Part shown: in pieces, positions 18,072 to 27,781 of the stretch | How positions within the stretch are numbered: position 1 is the stretch's first letter | Layout: each line of letters starts with the position of its first letter | Origin: Pseudaminobacter soli (ex Zhang et al. 2022) | GTDB lineage: Bacteria; Pseudomonadota; Alphaproteobacteria; Rhizobiales; Rhizobiaceae | Reading direction: 5' to 3' | Length of the DNA stretch: 64,000 nt | Assembly: GCF_014595955.1 (NCBI RefSeq) | Contig: NZ_JABVCF010000001.1 | Span: forward strand, 186,001-250,000 | Translations under genes and position numbers: made by a program | The notes under the pieces: generated by a model | What the model saw: only the letters and a program-made list of their open reading frames with translations | What the model was told of the DNA's origin: nothing | Database searches by the model: none

Positions 18072-18215
18072 TTCGGCGTCATCCTCGGGCGTGTCCCGAG
18101 AATCTACCGCGCGACTACCGGTCGCTAGCCACTCCGGCTTTCACGTAGGCCGTGGGATAGCCGAGGCTCTTCGGCCCCCGCGGATCCTCGGAACACGCCC
18201 GAGGATGACGCCGAA
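18072..18215. repeat. long inverted repeat with perfect 23-bp arms
   Basis: Bases 18072-18094 are exactly complementary to 18193-18215. The arms continue imperfectly inward for about 10 bases, leaving a spacer of under 100 bases. This has the form of a rhizobial intergenic palindrome or miniature element. It separates eutC from doeX, ending 12 bases before the doeX start, so it must influence the doeX leader or terminate eutC transcripts. Confidence 0.8.
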
Positions 18216-18227
18216 GAGGCGCGTCCA

Positions 18228-18716
18228 ATGCTGAAGCTCGACGACCGCGACCTGAAGATCCTGGCCATCCTCAGTCGCGAGGGCCGCATCTCCAAGGCGG
18301 AGCTCGCGAAGCGGGTGAACCTGTCGGCCGCGCCCGCATGGGAACGGCTGAGGCGGCTGGAGGAGGCTGGCCTCATTGCCGGCTATCGCGCCGAGATCGC
18401 GCTGAAGAAGCTCGCACCGCACGTGACAGTCTTCATGGCGGCCGAGCTCGAAAGCCACCGCGCGCAGGATTTCCAGCTCTTCGAGCGCGCGCTTTCGCCG
18501 CTGGACGAGGTCGTCGCCTGCTGGGCCGTCGGCGGCGGCTTCGACTACATCCTGCAGATCGTCACGCGCGACATAGACGCCTACCAGCGCCTGGTGGACC
18601 ACCTGCTCGAGGCGAAGGTCGGCCTGTCCCGCTACTTCACTTACGTCGTGACGAAGTCGGTGAAGCTTACGGCGCCACCCCTGGTGCGGCTGCTTGGTAT
18701 GCCGGCCCAGGAATGA
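18228..18716 (+). CDS. doeX: Lrp/AsnC-family regulator, DoeX-like
   Basis: 162 residues. N-terminal helix-turn-helix (LDDRDLKILAILSREGR, ISKAELAKRVNLSAAPAWERLRRLEEAG) and a C-terminal RAM/ligand-binding domain (about 70-150: VACWAVGGGFDYILQIVTRD). Lrp-type DoeX genes accompany doeC and doeD in other ectoine degraders and respond to diaminobutyrate derivatives. The gene is just downstream of the inverted repeat and 127 bases upstream of doeC. Confidence 0.85.
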   Translation: MLKLDDRDLKILAILSREGRISKAELAKRVNLSAAPAWERLRRLEEAGLIAGYRAEIALKKLAPHVTVFMAAELESHRAQDFQLFERALSPLDEVVACWAVGGGFDYILQIVTRDIDAYQRLVDHLLEAKVGLSRYFTYVVTKSVKLTAPPLVRLLGMPAQE

Positions 18717-18843
18717 CCGGCGAAAGAACGACTGCATCTGGCATCCACTTCCGAAGAAGCTTCGGCCGGCATCGGGCTCTTCCGAACGATCGTCGGCGCT
18801 TGCAAGGGCACAATGCGGGGCATTCGTTCACAAAAGGCCCCCC

Positions 18844-20328
18844 ATGACCTCGATCGCCTACCTGCAGAAGACCAGCCTTTCGTCGCTTGCAGACCCACGC
18901 CTGTTCCGGGAGTTCGCCTATGTCGGCGGCGCCTGGAGCGCGGGCTCGCGCGGGCGCACGATCGACGTCACCGACCCGGCCGACGGGTCGCGGATCGGCT
19001 CCGTTCCGGCGCTGACGGCGGATGACGCGGCACAAGCGATCGAGGCCGCGCACCAGGCGTTCTGCCGCTGGTCCGGCGAGTTGCCGCTCAGGCGCGCGCA
19101 GACGCTCCGTCGCTGGCACGATCTAATCGTCTCCGCACGCGAGGACCTCGCCCGCCTGATGGTCCAGGAACAGGGCAAGCCACTTTCCGAGGCGCTGGGG
19201 GAGATCGACTACGCCGCCTCCTTCGTCGAGTTCTACGCGGAGGAGGCGAAGCGGCTGAACGTCGAGAGCGTCACCTCGCACCTGGCAGACGCCGATATGC
19301 GCGTGCTGCGCCAGCCGGTCGGGGTCGCGGCGCTCGTGACACCGTGGAACTTCCCTTCCGCGATGCTGACGCGCAAGGCCGCTGCCGCGCTCGCCGCCGG
19401 CTGCACGGTCGTCGCCCACCCGTCCTCAGAGACCCCCTACTCCGCGCTGGCGCTCGCCGAACTGGCCGAGCGCGCCGGCTTCCCCGCCGGCGTCTTCAAT
19501 GTCGTCACCGGCGACGCGCCGGAAGTGGTCGGCGCCTTCACGGCCTCGCCCAAGGTGCGCATTCTATCATTCACCGGGTCCACTGAGATCGGCCGTCTGC
19601 TCTATGCGCAGTCCGCCCCGACCATCAAGCGGCTGGTCATGGAACTCGGCGGCCACGCGCCGTTCATCGCCTTTGCCGACTGCGACTTCGAGCGGGCGCT
19701 CGAGCGGGCGATCGCGGCCAAGTTCGCGACCTCGGGGCAGGACTGCCTCGCCGCCAACCGCTTCTACATCGAGCGGCCAATCTACGAGCGCTTCGTGGCC
19801 GCCTTTGCCAGAAGGGTGGAGGCGATGCGCGTTGGCCCCGGCGTCACCGATCCTGAGATCGGCCCGCTGATTAACGTGCGCGCCATCGCGAAGCAGAGAG
19901 AGCATGTCGCCGACGCTCTTGCGCGCGGCGCGCAACTCGTCGCCGGCGGCGATGTCGATCCCGCCGGTCCGCTGTTCTTCCAGCCCACCGTCCTTACGGA
20001 CGTGCCGGAGGATGCGGCGATCCTCCGCGAGGAGACCTTTGGGCCGGTCGCGGCGTTTGCCCCCTTCGACCGCGAGGACGAGGTGTTGGAGAAGGCCAAC
20101 CGCACGGAGACCGGACTCGTCGCCTACCTTCATACAAGCGACAATGCCCGCATCGCGCGCATGAGCGGCGCGCTCGAATTCGGTATGGTCGCCGTCAACC
20201 GCACCAAGATCACCGGCGCGCCGATCCCCTTCGGCGGCATGAAGCAGGCCGGCCTCGGCCGCGAAGGGTCGCGCCACGGCATGGAAGCCTATACGGACCT
20301 CAAATATGTCTGCTGCGACATCGGCTGA
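18844..20328 (+). CDS. doeC: DoeC, aldehyde dehydrogenase (probable aspartate-semialdehyde dehydrogenase)
   Basis: 494 residues; start MTSIAYL chosen because the upstream extension has no family character. ALDH motifs: VTPWNFP (about 165-171), FTGSTEIG, general base Glu267 in MELGG and catalytic Cys301 in SGQDCLAANRFYIE, then EETFGPVA and a C-terminal FGGMKQAGLGREG. It oxidises aspartate-semialdehyde formed by DoeD to aspartate, using NAD(P). The cofactor loop reads VVAHPSSETP where KPS/KPA is usual in ALDHs, so His stands in the Lys position; this could alter cofactor preference. Co-directional with doeD, 24 bases apart. Confidence 0.9.
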   Translation: MTSIAYLQKTSLSSLADPRLFREFAYVGGAWSAGSRGRTIDVTDPADGSRIGSVPALTADDAAQAIEAAHQAFCRWSGELPLRRAQTLRRWHDLIVSAREDLARLMVQEQGKPLSEALGEIDYAASFVEFYAEEAKRLNVESVTSHLADADMRVLRQPVGVAALVTPWNFPSAMLTRKAAAALAAGCTVVAHPSSETPYSALALAELAERAGFPAGVFNVVTGDAPEVVGAFTASPKVRILSFTGSTEIGRLLYAQSAPTIKRLVMELGGHAPFIAFADCDFERALERAIAAKFATSGQDCLAANRFYIERPIYERFVAAFARRVEAMRVGPGVTDPEIGPLINVRAIAKQREHVADALARGAQLVAGGDVDPAGPLFFQPTVLTDVPEDAAILREETFGPVAAFAPFDREDEVLEKANRTETGLVAYLHTSDNARIARMSGALEFGMVAVNRTKITGAPIPFGGMKQAGLGREGSRHGMEAYTDLKYVCCDIG

Positions 20329-20352
20329 CCGCAAACCACACGGAGAATCAAG

Positions 20353-21723
20353 ATGCTGACCAATGACGTCCTCGATCGCTGGGACCGGGACAATTTCTTC
20401 CACCCCTCGACCCATCTTGCCCAGCATGCGCGCGGCGAAACGCCCAGCCGCATCGTCACCGGGGGCAAGGGCGTCTTCATCGAGGACCGCGACGGCAACC
20501 GGCTGCTCGATGCCTTCGCCGGACTCTACTGCGTCAACGTCGGCTACGGCCGCCCCGAGATCGCCGAGGCGATCGCGGCGCAGGCGAAGGAACTCGCCTA
20601 CTACCATGCCTATGTCGGCCACGGCACCGAAGCCTCCATCACCCTGGCCAAGATGGTGCTTGAACGCGCGCCCAAGAACATGTCGAAGGTCTATTTCGGC
20701 CTGGGCGGATCGGACGCCAACGAGACCAACGTCAAGCTCGTCTGGTACTACAACAACATTCTCGGCCGGCCGCAAAAGAAGAAGATCATCTCGCGCTGGC
20801 GCGGCTATCATGGCTCCGGCCTCGTCACCGGCTCGCTGACCGGGCTTGCCACCTTCCACAACAAATTCGACCTGCCGCTGTCGCAGGTGATCCATACCGA
20901 GGCCCCCTACTGGTACCGTCGGCCCGACCTTTCCATGAGCGAGGCCGACTTTGTCACCTTCTGCGCAGACGAGTTGGAAAAGCTGATCGCCCGCGAAGGC
21001 GCAGACACGATCGCTGCCTTCATAGGCGAACCGGTCCTCGGAACCGGCGGCATCGTGCCGCCGCCTCCCGGCTACTGGGCCGCGATCCAGAAGGTGCTGA
21101 AGAAGCACGACATCCTGCTGATTGCCGACGAGGTGGTGACCGGCTTCGGCCGGCTTGGGACCATGTTCGGATCGGATCACTACGGCATCGAACCCGACAT
21201 CATCACCATCGCCAAAGGCCTGACCTCGGCATACGCGCCGCTCTCCGGTTCGATCATCGGCGACAGGGTCTGGGAGGTGCTGGAGAAGGGAACGGACGAG
21301 AACGGTCCGATCGGTCACGGCTGGACATATTCAGCCCATCCGATCGGCGCGGCGGCGGGCGTCGCCAACCTGAAGCTGATCGACGATCTCGGGCTGGTGA
21401 AAAACGCCGGAGAGATCGGCGCTTATTTCAACGAAGCCATGAAGGATGCGATCGGTCGCCACGCACACGTCGGCGAGGTTCGCGGCGAGGGCCTGCTCTG
21501 CGCGGTCGAGTTCGTCGAGGATCGCGGCAAGCGGACCTTCTTCGATCCGGCCAGGAAGGTCGGCCCGGCCATTGCGGCCGCCCTGCTCCGGCGCGGCGTC
21601 ATCGGTCGCGCCATGCCGCAAGGCGACATACTAGGCTTCGCCCCGCCGCTCTGCCTGACACGAGCGGAAGCGGACGAAGTGGTGGGGAAGACCTTCGAAG
21701 CGGTGGCCGAGGTGCTCGGCTGA
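20353..21723 (+). CDS. doeD: DoeD, class III aminotransferase (probable diaminobutyrate aminotransferase)
   Basis: 456 residues. Class III motifs: GLGGSDANETNVKL (about 116-129) binding PLP phosphate, IADEVVTGFGR with Asp259, and Lys288 in IITIAKGLTSAY. In the doe pathway it moves the 4-amino group of 2,4-diaminobutyrate to give aspartate-semialdehyde. It follows doeC closely. Sequence relatives include omega-amino acid:pyruvate transaminases, so substrate assignment depends on the operon. Confidence 0.9.
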   Translation: MLTNDVLDRWDRDNFFHPSTHLAQHARGETPSRIVTGGKGVFIEDRDGNRLLDAFAGLYCVNVGYGRPEIAEAIAAQAKELAYYHAYVGHGTEASITLAKMVLERAPKNMSKVYFGLGGSDANETNVKLVWYYNNILGRPQKKKIISRWRGYHGSGLVTGSLTGLATFHNKFDLPLSQVIHTEAPYWYRRPDLSMSEADFVTFCADELEKLIAREGADTIAAFIGEPVLGTGGIVPPPPGYWAAIQKVLKKHDILLIADEVVTGFGRLGTMFGSDHYGIEPDIITIAKGLTSAYAPLSGSIIGDRVWEVLEKGTDENGPIGHGWTYSAHPIGAAAGVANLKLIDDLGLVKNAGEIGAYFNEAMKDAIGRHAHVGEVRGEGLLCAVEFVEDRGKRTFFDPARKVGPAIAAALLRRGVIGRAMPQGDILGFAPPLCLTRAEADEVVGKTFEAVAEVLG

Positions 21724-21890
21724 GGATCACCGCCCCGGGTGTGAGCGGTTGATTGAGCAGGCCGTCCTTCTCAGAGTCCGCCTCCCGTCCGGGGCGCCAT
21801 CGGTACTCCCATCCAGCAAACACGCGCCCGAACAGGCCGCGTCCCGGGTCACATGGAATTTCTCAGTTCGAAGCGTAGTACCACTAGCTG

Positions 21891-24800
21891 CTATTGCCTG
21901 CCGGCCAACACCGCCCCGAACGTCTCGTCCAAAATCGCGACCAGATGGTCGGCATTGGCGCGCGTGAAGATCATCGGCGGGCGCATCTTCAGCACGTTGT
22001 CATGCGGCCCTTCGGTGCCGATGAGCACCCCGCGCCGGCGCAGACCATCGCAGATCTTCTTCGCCAGCGCGGTCGCCGGAGCCTTGCTGCGGCGGTCTTC
22101 GACCAGCTCAATGCCAAGGAACAGGCCCATGCCGCGCACGTCGCCGATGGCCTCGTGGCGTGCCTGCATGTCGCGGAAGCGGTCGACCAGATAGGCGCCG
22201 ATCTCCGCCGCGTTGCGGCGCAAGTCCCCCTGCTCGATCACGTCGAGCACCGCAAGACCGGCTGCGCAGGACACCGGATTGCCGCCGAAGGTGTTGAAAT
22301 ATTCCATGCCGTTGTTGAACGACGCCGCAACCTCGCGCGTCGTCACAAGCGCGGCCATCGGATGGCCATTGCCGATCGGTTTGCCCATTGTGACGATGTC
22401 GGGCACCACGTCCTGCGTCTCGAACGCCCACCAGTGACTGCCGACGCGACCGAAGCCGACCTGAACCTCATCGGCCACGCACAGGCCGCCGGCTGCGCGC
22501 ACCATGGCGTAAACTTCCTTCAGATAGCCCGGCGGCAGGAAGATCTGGCCGGCTACGCTGGGGATGGATTCGGCAAGGAACAGCGCCGGCGCGCGGCCTT
22601 GGCCGCGCATGGCCTCGATCTGCTCGGCCACGCTTGCGGCAAAGCGCCTGGCGTGTTCCTCGACCGGCCACTCCGCGGGTGCGCGGTAACTGTCGGGAAT
22701 GACGGCCTCGAAGACATGCGGCTTGCGGCCCCTGCCGCCCTTGCGCTTGTACTTGTAGGGGCTGAGATCGATCAGTTCCTCGGTGGTGCCGTGATAGGCC
22801 CAGTCGAGCACGATCGCCTCTTCGCGGCCGGTATGATTGCGCGCCATGCGCAGCATCAGGCTGTTGGCCTCGCTGCCTGAGCAGGCGAAGGAAGCGATGC
22901 ACAATTCCGGCGGCAGGGTCGCCGTCAGCCTCTCGACATAGGCGACGATGTTGTCGTGCAGATAGCGTGTGTTGGTGTTGAGCCTGGCCGCCTGCGTGGC
23001 GATCGCCTCGACCACATGCGGATGCGCATGGCCGACGTGGCAGACATTGTTGAAACAGTCGAGATAGGCGCGGCCGCGGTCGTCTATCAGCCAGGCGCCG
23101 TCGCCGCGCACGAACTTGATCGGTTCGGAATAGGAGATGGAGAGGTTTGGCAGCAGGCTGGCCTTGCGCGCAGCCACGATCTCGTCGCGGCTGCGGCCCG
23201 TCTGCGCGAATGCCTCTGGCGGCAGGCCGGCCAGCGCCGCGGCATCGGGGAACAGGCTGCGCCAGACGTCGAGATAGCGCGCTTCGCCGACGCCCAGTAT
23301 GTCGCGCGCGGCAAGCTGCGGGTCGACCGAAATCTGCAGGTGCAGGTGCGGCGCCCAGCCACCGTTTTCGGTATCGGTACCCATTTCGCCAACCAGCACG
23401 CCCGCCTCCAGCCTGTCGCCGGGCTTCAACCTTGCTGCGGCTTCATGGGCGAGATGCCCCCACAGGGTGACGAAGGGCGGGCAGCCTTCAGGCTCGTGCA
23501 GCAACGCCACCAGCCCGCCATAGCCAAGCGGGTCCTCTTCGATCTCGACGCTTTTGACCATGGCGGCCAGCGGCGTGTGGAGCTTCGTGCCGGCCGGCAT
23601 GAACAGGTCGAGGCCGAGATGGTGGATGCGGCGCTCGCCCTCCACGAAGCGCGAACGGAACATGTCGCCCGAATAGACGGTGCGCGCCTCACCCCAGGGG
23701 CCGACGCCGAGCGCGATTCCGTGCTCGGCCGCATGGGCCTCCCACCAGGCTGAGGCCACTTGCGGCTCCGCCGCGGCCGAGGCGACGGTCATCGGATGAT
23801 CCGCCTCGCCATAGGGTACCAGTGCCTTGACCAGCGTTGCCGGGTGCGGGTGGACGATCGGCGCGAAATTCCTGGCATTGCGGTTGATCCAATCCACGAT
23901 CGCGCCAGCGTGCGACGCTGCGTCGAAGCCGCAGGCCTGACGCAGAATCGCCGTGGCGAAGCGCGGGTTCATTGCTTCCAGCCGCCTGAGCAGCCGCCAG
24001 GCCGGCGCCTCGCTGATCGCCAGGTAGGGGTTGTCGGCAGTCCGGTCCCTGCGCTGCGCCGACAGTGTGACGCTGATCACCAGCCGCGCGACGATGAGAT
24101 CGAACAGCAGGTCGAGTTCTTCCTCGTGCAACGGATATTCGGCATGGAAGCCCGCGGCGATGCTCGCCGCAGCGCCGATCGGGTCGTCCTGGTCGAGCAT
24201 CGCATAGGCGCAGGCAACGGCGACCTCAGCGATGAGGACCGTGTGCAGCGCGTCGCCGAAATCGATCACGCCTGCGACCTCGCCCGGCCGCTCCGGATCG
24301 ACCAGCACGTTCCAATCGTTGGCGTCGTTGTGGATCACCTGCGCGCGCAGCGCTGGCAAGCGCGGCGCCACCGTGGCATCGAAACGGTCTAGGAAGCGCG
24401 CGAGCAGCGCCCGATCGGCGGCATCCGCGACATGATGCAGCCGCGCGCGGGATTGGCCGGCGCGGCGCACGTCCCAGTCGAGCATCCGCAGGGCGCCGGG
24501 ATGAATAAAACCCTGCAGCGCGCGGTCCATGCTGCCGAGCATGCGGCCAAGCGAATGAAGCACCTCGGACGTGCGCTCGCTTTCGGCCAGGGGCCGGCCG
24601 GGAAGCCAGGAAACCATGCGCAGCGCGTGGCGGGCACCTGACGCCGTGCTGACGGTGGCAAGCGCAGCACCGGAAGCGGCCTTGCGCAGGCGCGGCAGCG
24701 TAAGCTGCGGCGCGACCGCCCCGAGATGTTCGAGCAATGCGGCCTGAAACTCGCTCTCGACGGCGGGCTCGCTGGCGTTGACGATCTTGAGCGTCCACTC

Positions 24801-24944
24801 CCCCGCGTCCGAGACGAGCCGGAAGTTCTGGTCGCGCTCGCTGTCCAGACGGCTCAACTGGCCCGTCAGGCCAAAGTGCTTGCTGGCCAGCCGGCCGGCT
24901 TGCTCAAGCGGAAAATCGGGTGCCGGATGGTCGAGATCGGTCAT
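21891..24944 (-). CDS. three-domain protein: APH-type kinase, M23/LytM domain, class III aminotransferase or phospho-lyase
   Basis: 1017 residues from ATG 24944 (a TTG at 24959 is possible). Residues about 20-350 are an aminoglycoside-phosphotransferase/hydroxylysine-kinase fold with catalytic HNDANDWN (about 205-212) and DFG near 228. About 410-560 is an M23 LytM-like domain with intact HxxxD (His442, Asp446) and HLH (533-535). About 600-1015 is a class III PLP domain with [20 protein letters not shown] and Lys855 in [11 protein letters not shown], nearest to ethanolamine-phosphate or phosphohydroxylysine phospho-lyases. A kinase joined to a phospho-lyase suggests phosphorylation then beta-elimination of an amino alcohol. 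Substrate unknown. It is the last gene of the minus-strand ABC-importer group. Confidence 0.9.
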   Translation of the reverse strand: MTDLDHPAPDFPLEQAGRLASKHFGLTGQLSRLDSERDQNFRLVSDAGEWTLKIVNASEPAVESEFQAALLEHLGAVAPQLTLPRLRKAASGAALATVSTASGARHALRMVSWLPGRPLAESERTSEVLHSLGRMLGSMDRALQGFIHPGALRMLDWDVRRAGQSRARLHHVADAADRALLARFLDRFDATVAPRLPALRAQVIHNDANDWNVLVDPERPGEVAGVIDFGDALHTVLIAEVAVACAYAMLDQDDPIGAAASIAAGFHAEYPLHEEELDLLFDLIVARLVISVTLSAQRRDRTADNPYLAISEAPAWRLLRRLEAMNPRFATAILRQACGFDAASHAGAIVDWINRNARNFAPIVHPHPATLVKALVPYGEADHPMTVASAAAEPQVASAWWEAHAAEHGIALGVGPWGEARTVYSGDMFRSRFVEGERRIHHLGLDLFMPAGTKLHTPLAAMVKSVEIEEDPLGYGGLVALLHEPEGCPPFVTLWGHLAHEAAARLKPGDRLEAGVLVGEMGTDTENGGWAPHLHLQISVDPQLAARDILGVGEARYLDVWRSLFPDAAALAGLPPEAFAQTGRSRDEIVAARKASLLPNLSISYSEPIKFVRGDGAWLIDDRGRAYLDCFNNVCHVGHAHPHVVEAIATQAARLNTNTRYLHDNIVAYVERLTATLPPELCIASFACSGSEANSLMLRMARNHTGREEAIVLDWAYHGTTEELIDLSPYKYKRKGGRGRKPHVFEAVIPDSYRAPAEWPVEEHARRFAASVAEQIEAMRGQGRAPALFLAESIPSVAGQIFLPPGYLKEVYAMVRAAGGLCVADEVQVGFGRVGSHWWAFETQDVVPDIVTMGKPIGNGHPMAALVTTREVAASFNNGMEYFNTFGGNPVSCAAGLAVLDVIEQGDLRRNAAEIGAYLVDRFRDMQARHEAIGDVRGMGLFLGIELVEDRRSKAPATALAKKICDGLRRRGVLIGTEGPHDNVLKMRPPMIFTRANADHLVAILDETFGAVLAGRQ

Positions 24945-25019
24945 GGATGCCTGGATCAAAATGAGGGTCTTGTGATGGATAGTTTGGCACGGGCGTACAA
25001 ATCAGTCGGGCAAGACCCT

Positions 25020-25988
25020 TCAGGCCACGGGCGCCAGCCGCACGCAATGGTCGCCAGCTATCGCCACGAGTTGCGACGGCTGCGGCGCGCTGTAGACATC
25101 CTGCCTGTCGAATTGCTGCGGATGATAGTCGTAGCCCGAAGGTGGCCGGGGCGCCTGCGCCTCATCGATTAGCTTCTTGCCGGAGAGCTCGGCGAAGGGG
25201 TCGGGAATGGCCCCGAGCAAACGCCGCGTATAGGGATGCATCGGGTTGGCGAAGATGCTCTCCCAGCGCCCAGTCTCGACGATCTGGCCGAAATACATCA
25301 CCGCCACACGGTCGCTCATGTGCTCGACCACGCTTAGATCGTGGCTGATCATGATGTAGGAAAGTCTTAGCCGCTCCTTCAGTTCCAGCAGCAGGTTGAT
25401 GATCTGCGCCCGGATCGACACGTCGAGCGCCGAAACAGGCTCGTCGAGAACGACGACCTTGGGATTGAGGATGAGCGCCCTGGCAATTCCGATGCGCTGG
25501 CGCTGGCCGCCGGAAAATTCGTGCGGAAAGCGCTTGGCCTGATCGGGTTTCAGCCCGACCAGCCGCATCATCTCCTCGACACGGCTCTCGACTTCGCCGT
25601 TGCCGATGCCGTGCAGCCTGAGCGGCGCGGCAAGCGAGGTGAAAACCGTCTGGCGCGGATTGAGCGAGGCATAGGGATCCTGGAACACGATCTGTGCCAT
25701 GCGAGCGCGCTCGATGCGGGAGGGCTGCGCTTTGCCGGTGATCGGTCTACCCTCGAAATGGATGCTTCCCGAGGTCGGCGCCTGCAGGCCGACGATGGAA
25801 AGCGCCAGCGTGGACTTACCGCAGCCGGATTCGCCGACGATCGACAAGCACTCGCCCTTGTTCAGTGTCAGGCTGACATTGTTGACCGCCCGCAGCATCT
25901 TGCGCCGGCGGTTGAATACCCCGCCCTGCACCGGAAAATGGACGCTGAGGTCCTCGACTCGCAGCAACGGTTCCGGCGCGCTATCCAT
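25020..25988 (-). CDS. dipeptide-type ABC transporter ATP-binding protein (DppF/OppF)
   Basis: 322 residues. Starts MDSAPEP at 25988; the longer open frame upstream is a shadow of the neighbour. Motifs: Walker [12 protein letters not shown]-loop FQDPYASLNPR, signature FSGGQRQRIGIARA, Walker B VVVLDEPVSALD, and HDLSVVEH. The C-terminal HPYTRRLLGAIP is the OppD/F trademark. It overlaps the preceding DppD-type gene by eight bases. It energises the peptide-type importer encoded upstream. Confidence 0.92.
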   Translation of the reverse strand: MDSAPEPLLRVEDLSVHFPVQGGVFNRRRKMLRAVNNVSLTLNKGECLSIVGESGCGKSTLALSIVGLQAPTSGSIHFEGRPITGKAQPSRIERARMAQIVFQDPYASLNPRQTVFTSLAAPLRLHGIGNGEVESRVEEMMRLVGLKPDQAKRFPHEFSGGQRQRIGIARALILNPKVVVLDEPVSALDVSIRAQIINLLLELKERLRLSYIMISHDLSVVEHMSDRVAVMYFGQIVETGRWESIFANPMHPYTRRLLGAIPDPFAELSGKKLIDEAQAPRPPSGYDYHPQQFDRQDVYSAPQPSQLVAIAGDHCVRLAPVA

Positions 25989-26958
25989 GGTGGAAACACC
26001 TGACGAAACCATTGTTCCCGAGATCGGTCTGGCCCGGCTGGGTACTCGCGCAGATCGCGGTGGCTCGTTCGCAACGCGGCTCGAAGCGGCAGCCTGCCGG
26101 GAAAGCGGCGATCGATGGCACGACACCCTCGATCTCCTGCAGGCGCTTGCGGCCATGCGCGCCGCGCGAGCCGAGCCGCGGCAATGAGCCGAGCAGGCCC
26201 CTCGTATAGGGATGCGCCGGCGTGCGAAACAGATCAGCCACCGCCCGCTCCTCGGCCATGTGGCCGGCATACATGACGCCCACGCGCCTGCACATCTTCG
26301 CAATGACACCGAGATCGTGGCTGATCATCAGCACGGCGGTGCCGCGCGCATCACAAAGCTCCTGCATCAGTTTCAATATTTCGGCCTGCACCGTCACGTC
26401 GAGTGCGGTGGTCGGTTCGTCGGCGATCAGCAGATCGGGATTGCAGGCGAGCGCAATGGCGATCATCACGCGTTGGCGCATGCCGCCCGACATCTGGTGC
26501 GGATAGTTCTTCACCCGCTGGTCGGGTGCCGGTACCTGCACGCTCGCTAGCGCCTCGACGGCCTTCCTCTCGGCCTCATGCCAGCTCGCACCCTGATGCA
26601 GCACGAACATTTCCGCTATCTGCCGACCAACCGGAGAGAGCGGATTCAGCGCCGTCATCGGTTCCTGAAAGATCATGGCGATGCGGTTGCCCCGCAGTTT
26701 GCGCATCTCGCGCGCCGAAAGACTACGCAGATCCTGACCCTTGAACCGAATCGAGCCACCGGAGATGGCAAGCGGCCGCCGCAGCAGGCCGATAGTGGCA
26801 AGCGCGGTGATGCTCTTGCCGCAGCCGGATTCGCCCACCAGCCCGAAGGTTTCGCCCCGGTCGATCGAGAATGAAATATTCTCCACCGCATTGTGCCGGC
26901 TTTCGCCCGACCCGATGTCGATCCGGAGGTCCTCTACTTCCAGCAGTGCCCCGTTCAT
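25981..26958 (-). CDS. dipeptide-type ABC transporter ATP-binding protein (DppD/OppD)
   Basis: 325 residues from ATG 26958. Walker [13 protein letters not shown]-loop [10 protein letters not shown], signature [14 protein letters not shown], Walker [13 protein letters not shown], and the [12 protein letters not shown] tail followed by the cysteine-bearing C-terminal region (CRFEPRC, residues near 290) typical of OppD/DppD. It overlaps the permease gene before it by four bases (ATGA type) and the DppF gene after it. Confidence 0.92.
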   Translation of the reverse strand: MNGALLEVEDLRIDIGSGESRHNAVENISFSIDRGETFGLVGESGCGKSITALATIGLLRRPLAISGGSIRFKGQDLRSLSAREMRKLRGNRIAMIFQEPMTALNPLSPVGRQIAEMFVLHQGASWHEAERKAVEALASVQVPAPDQRVKNYPHQMSGGMRQRVMIAIALACNPDLLIADEPTTALDVTVQAEILKLMQELCDARGTAVLMISHDLGVIAKMCRRVGVMYAGHMAEERAVADLFRTPAHPYTRGLLGSLPRLGSRGAHGRKRLQEIEGVVPSIAAFPAGCRFEPRCERATAICASTQPGQTDLGNNGFVRCFHHG

Positions 26959-27776
26959 GCCCGCCGTGTCCTCATCTGCGGGTCCAGCCAGTCGCGCAGG
27001 CCGTCGCCTAGAAGATTCAGCCCAAGCACGGTGAGGAAGATGGCGATGCCAGGAAAGATGGCCGCCCATGGCGCGATCACGATCAGTTCGCGCGCATCGG
27101 TCAGCATGTTGCCCCAGCTCGGTTGCGGCGGACGGATGCCGAGGCCGAGATAGGAAAGCGCCGCCTCGGCAAGGATCGCATCGCCCATGCCGAGCGTCGC
27201 GATGACCAGCACCGGTCCGATCAAGTTGGGCAGGATCTGGGTCGCCATGATGCGGCCGTCGCCATAGCCAAGTGTCTTGGCCGCCTGCACATAGCCCTGG
27301 CTTTTGAGCGACAGCGTCGAACTCCTGGCGATGCGGCAGGTCCACGACCAGTTGGTGAGGCCGAGCGCGATCAGCAGGCTGACGAGACCGGGGCCGAGGA
27401 TTGCCATGATCGCCAGAGCGAAGATCAACGAGGGGATCGACAGCATCAGATTGGTCAGCCCGTTGACGAGATCGTCCCACCAGCCGCCAAAATAACCGGC
27501 CGAAATACCGAAAATCAGTCCGATCGTGGTGTTGATGAGCTGCGAGCCGATGCCCACGGTGAGCGAAACCTGCGCGCCGTAGAGAATCCGGGTGAAGACG
27601 TCGCGCCCTTGCGCATCGGTGCCGAACCAGAACTGCGCATCGGGTGGCAATTCCGCATTCATCAGGTCCGCGTCCATGATCGGATTGTAGTTTGCCAGCC
27701 ACGGGGCCAGCACCGCCGCGCCGATTATGAGGGTGCAAAGCACGCCGCCGATGACGAGATTGAATCTCAGGCCCAT
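26955..27776 (-). CDS. dipeptide-type ABC transporter permease (DppC/OppC)
   Basis: 273 residues from ATG 27776. N-terminal helix, a periplasmic FGTDAQGRDVFTRILYGA motif, and the EAA loop near GYVQAAKTLGYGDGRIM. C-terminal LSYLGLGIRPPQPSWGNML is the DppC signature. Five bases separate it from the DppB gene. Forms the membrane channel with that permease. Confidence 0.92.
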   Translation of the reverse strand: MGLRFNLVIGGVLCTLIIGAAVLAPWLANYNPIMDADLMNAELPPDAQFWFGTDAQGRDVFTRILYGAQVSLTVGIGSQLINTTIGLIFGISAGYFGGWWDDLVNGLTNLMLSIPSLIFALAIMAILGPGLVSLLIALGLTNWSWTCRIARSSTLSLKSQGYVQAAKTLGYGDGRIMATQILPNLIGPVLVIATLGMGDAILAEAALSYLGLGIRPPQPSWGNMLTDARELIVIAPWAAIFPGIAIFLTVLGLNLLGDGLRDWLDPQMRTRRA

Positions 27777-27781
27777 CGCGC

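Noticed and set aside
19567-21318. A 583-codon minus-strand open frame across doeC and doeD
   Set aside because: Antisense to two genes with complete motifs; composition is typical of a shadow frame.
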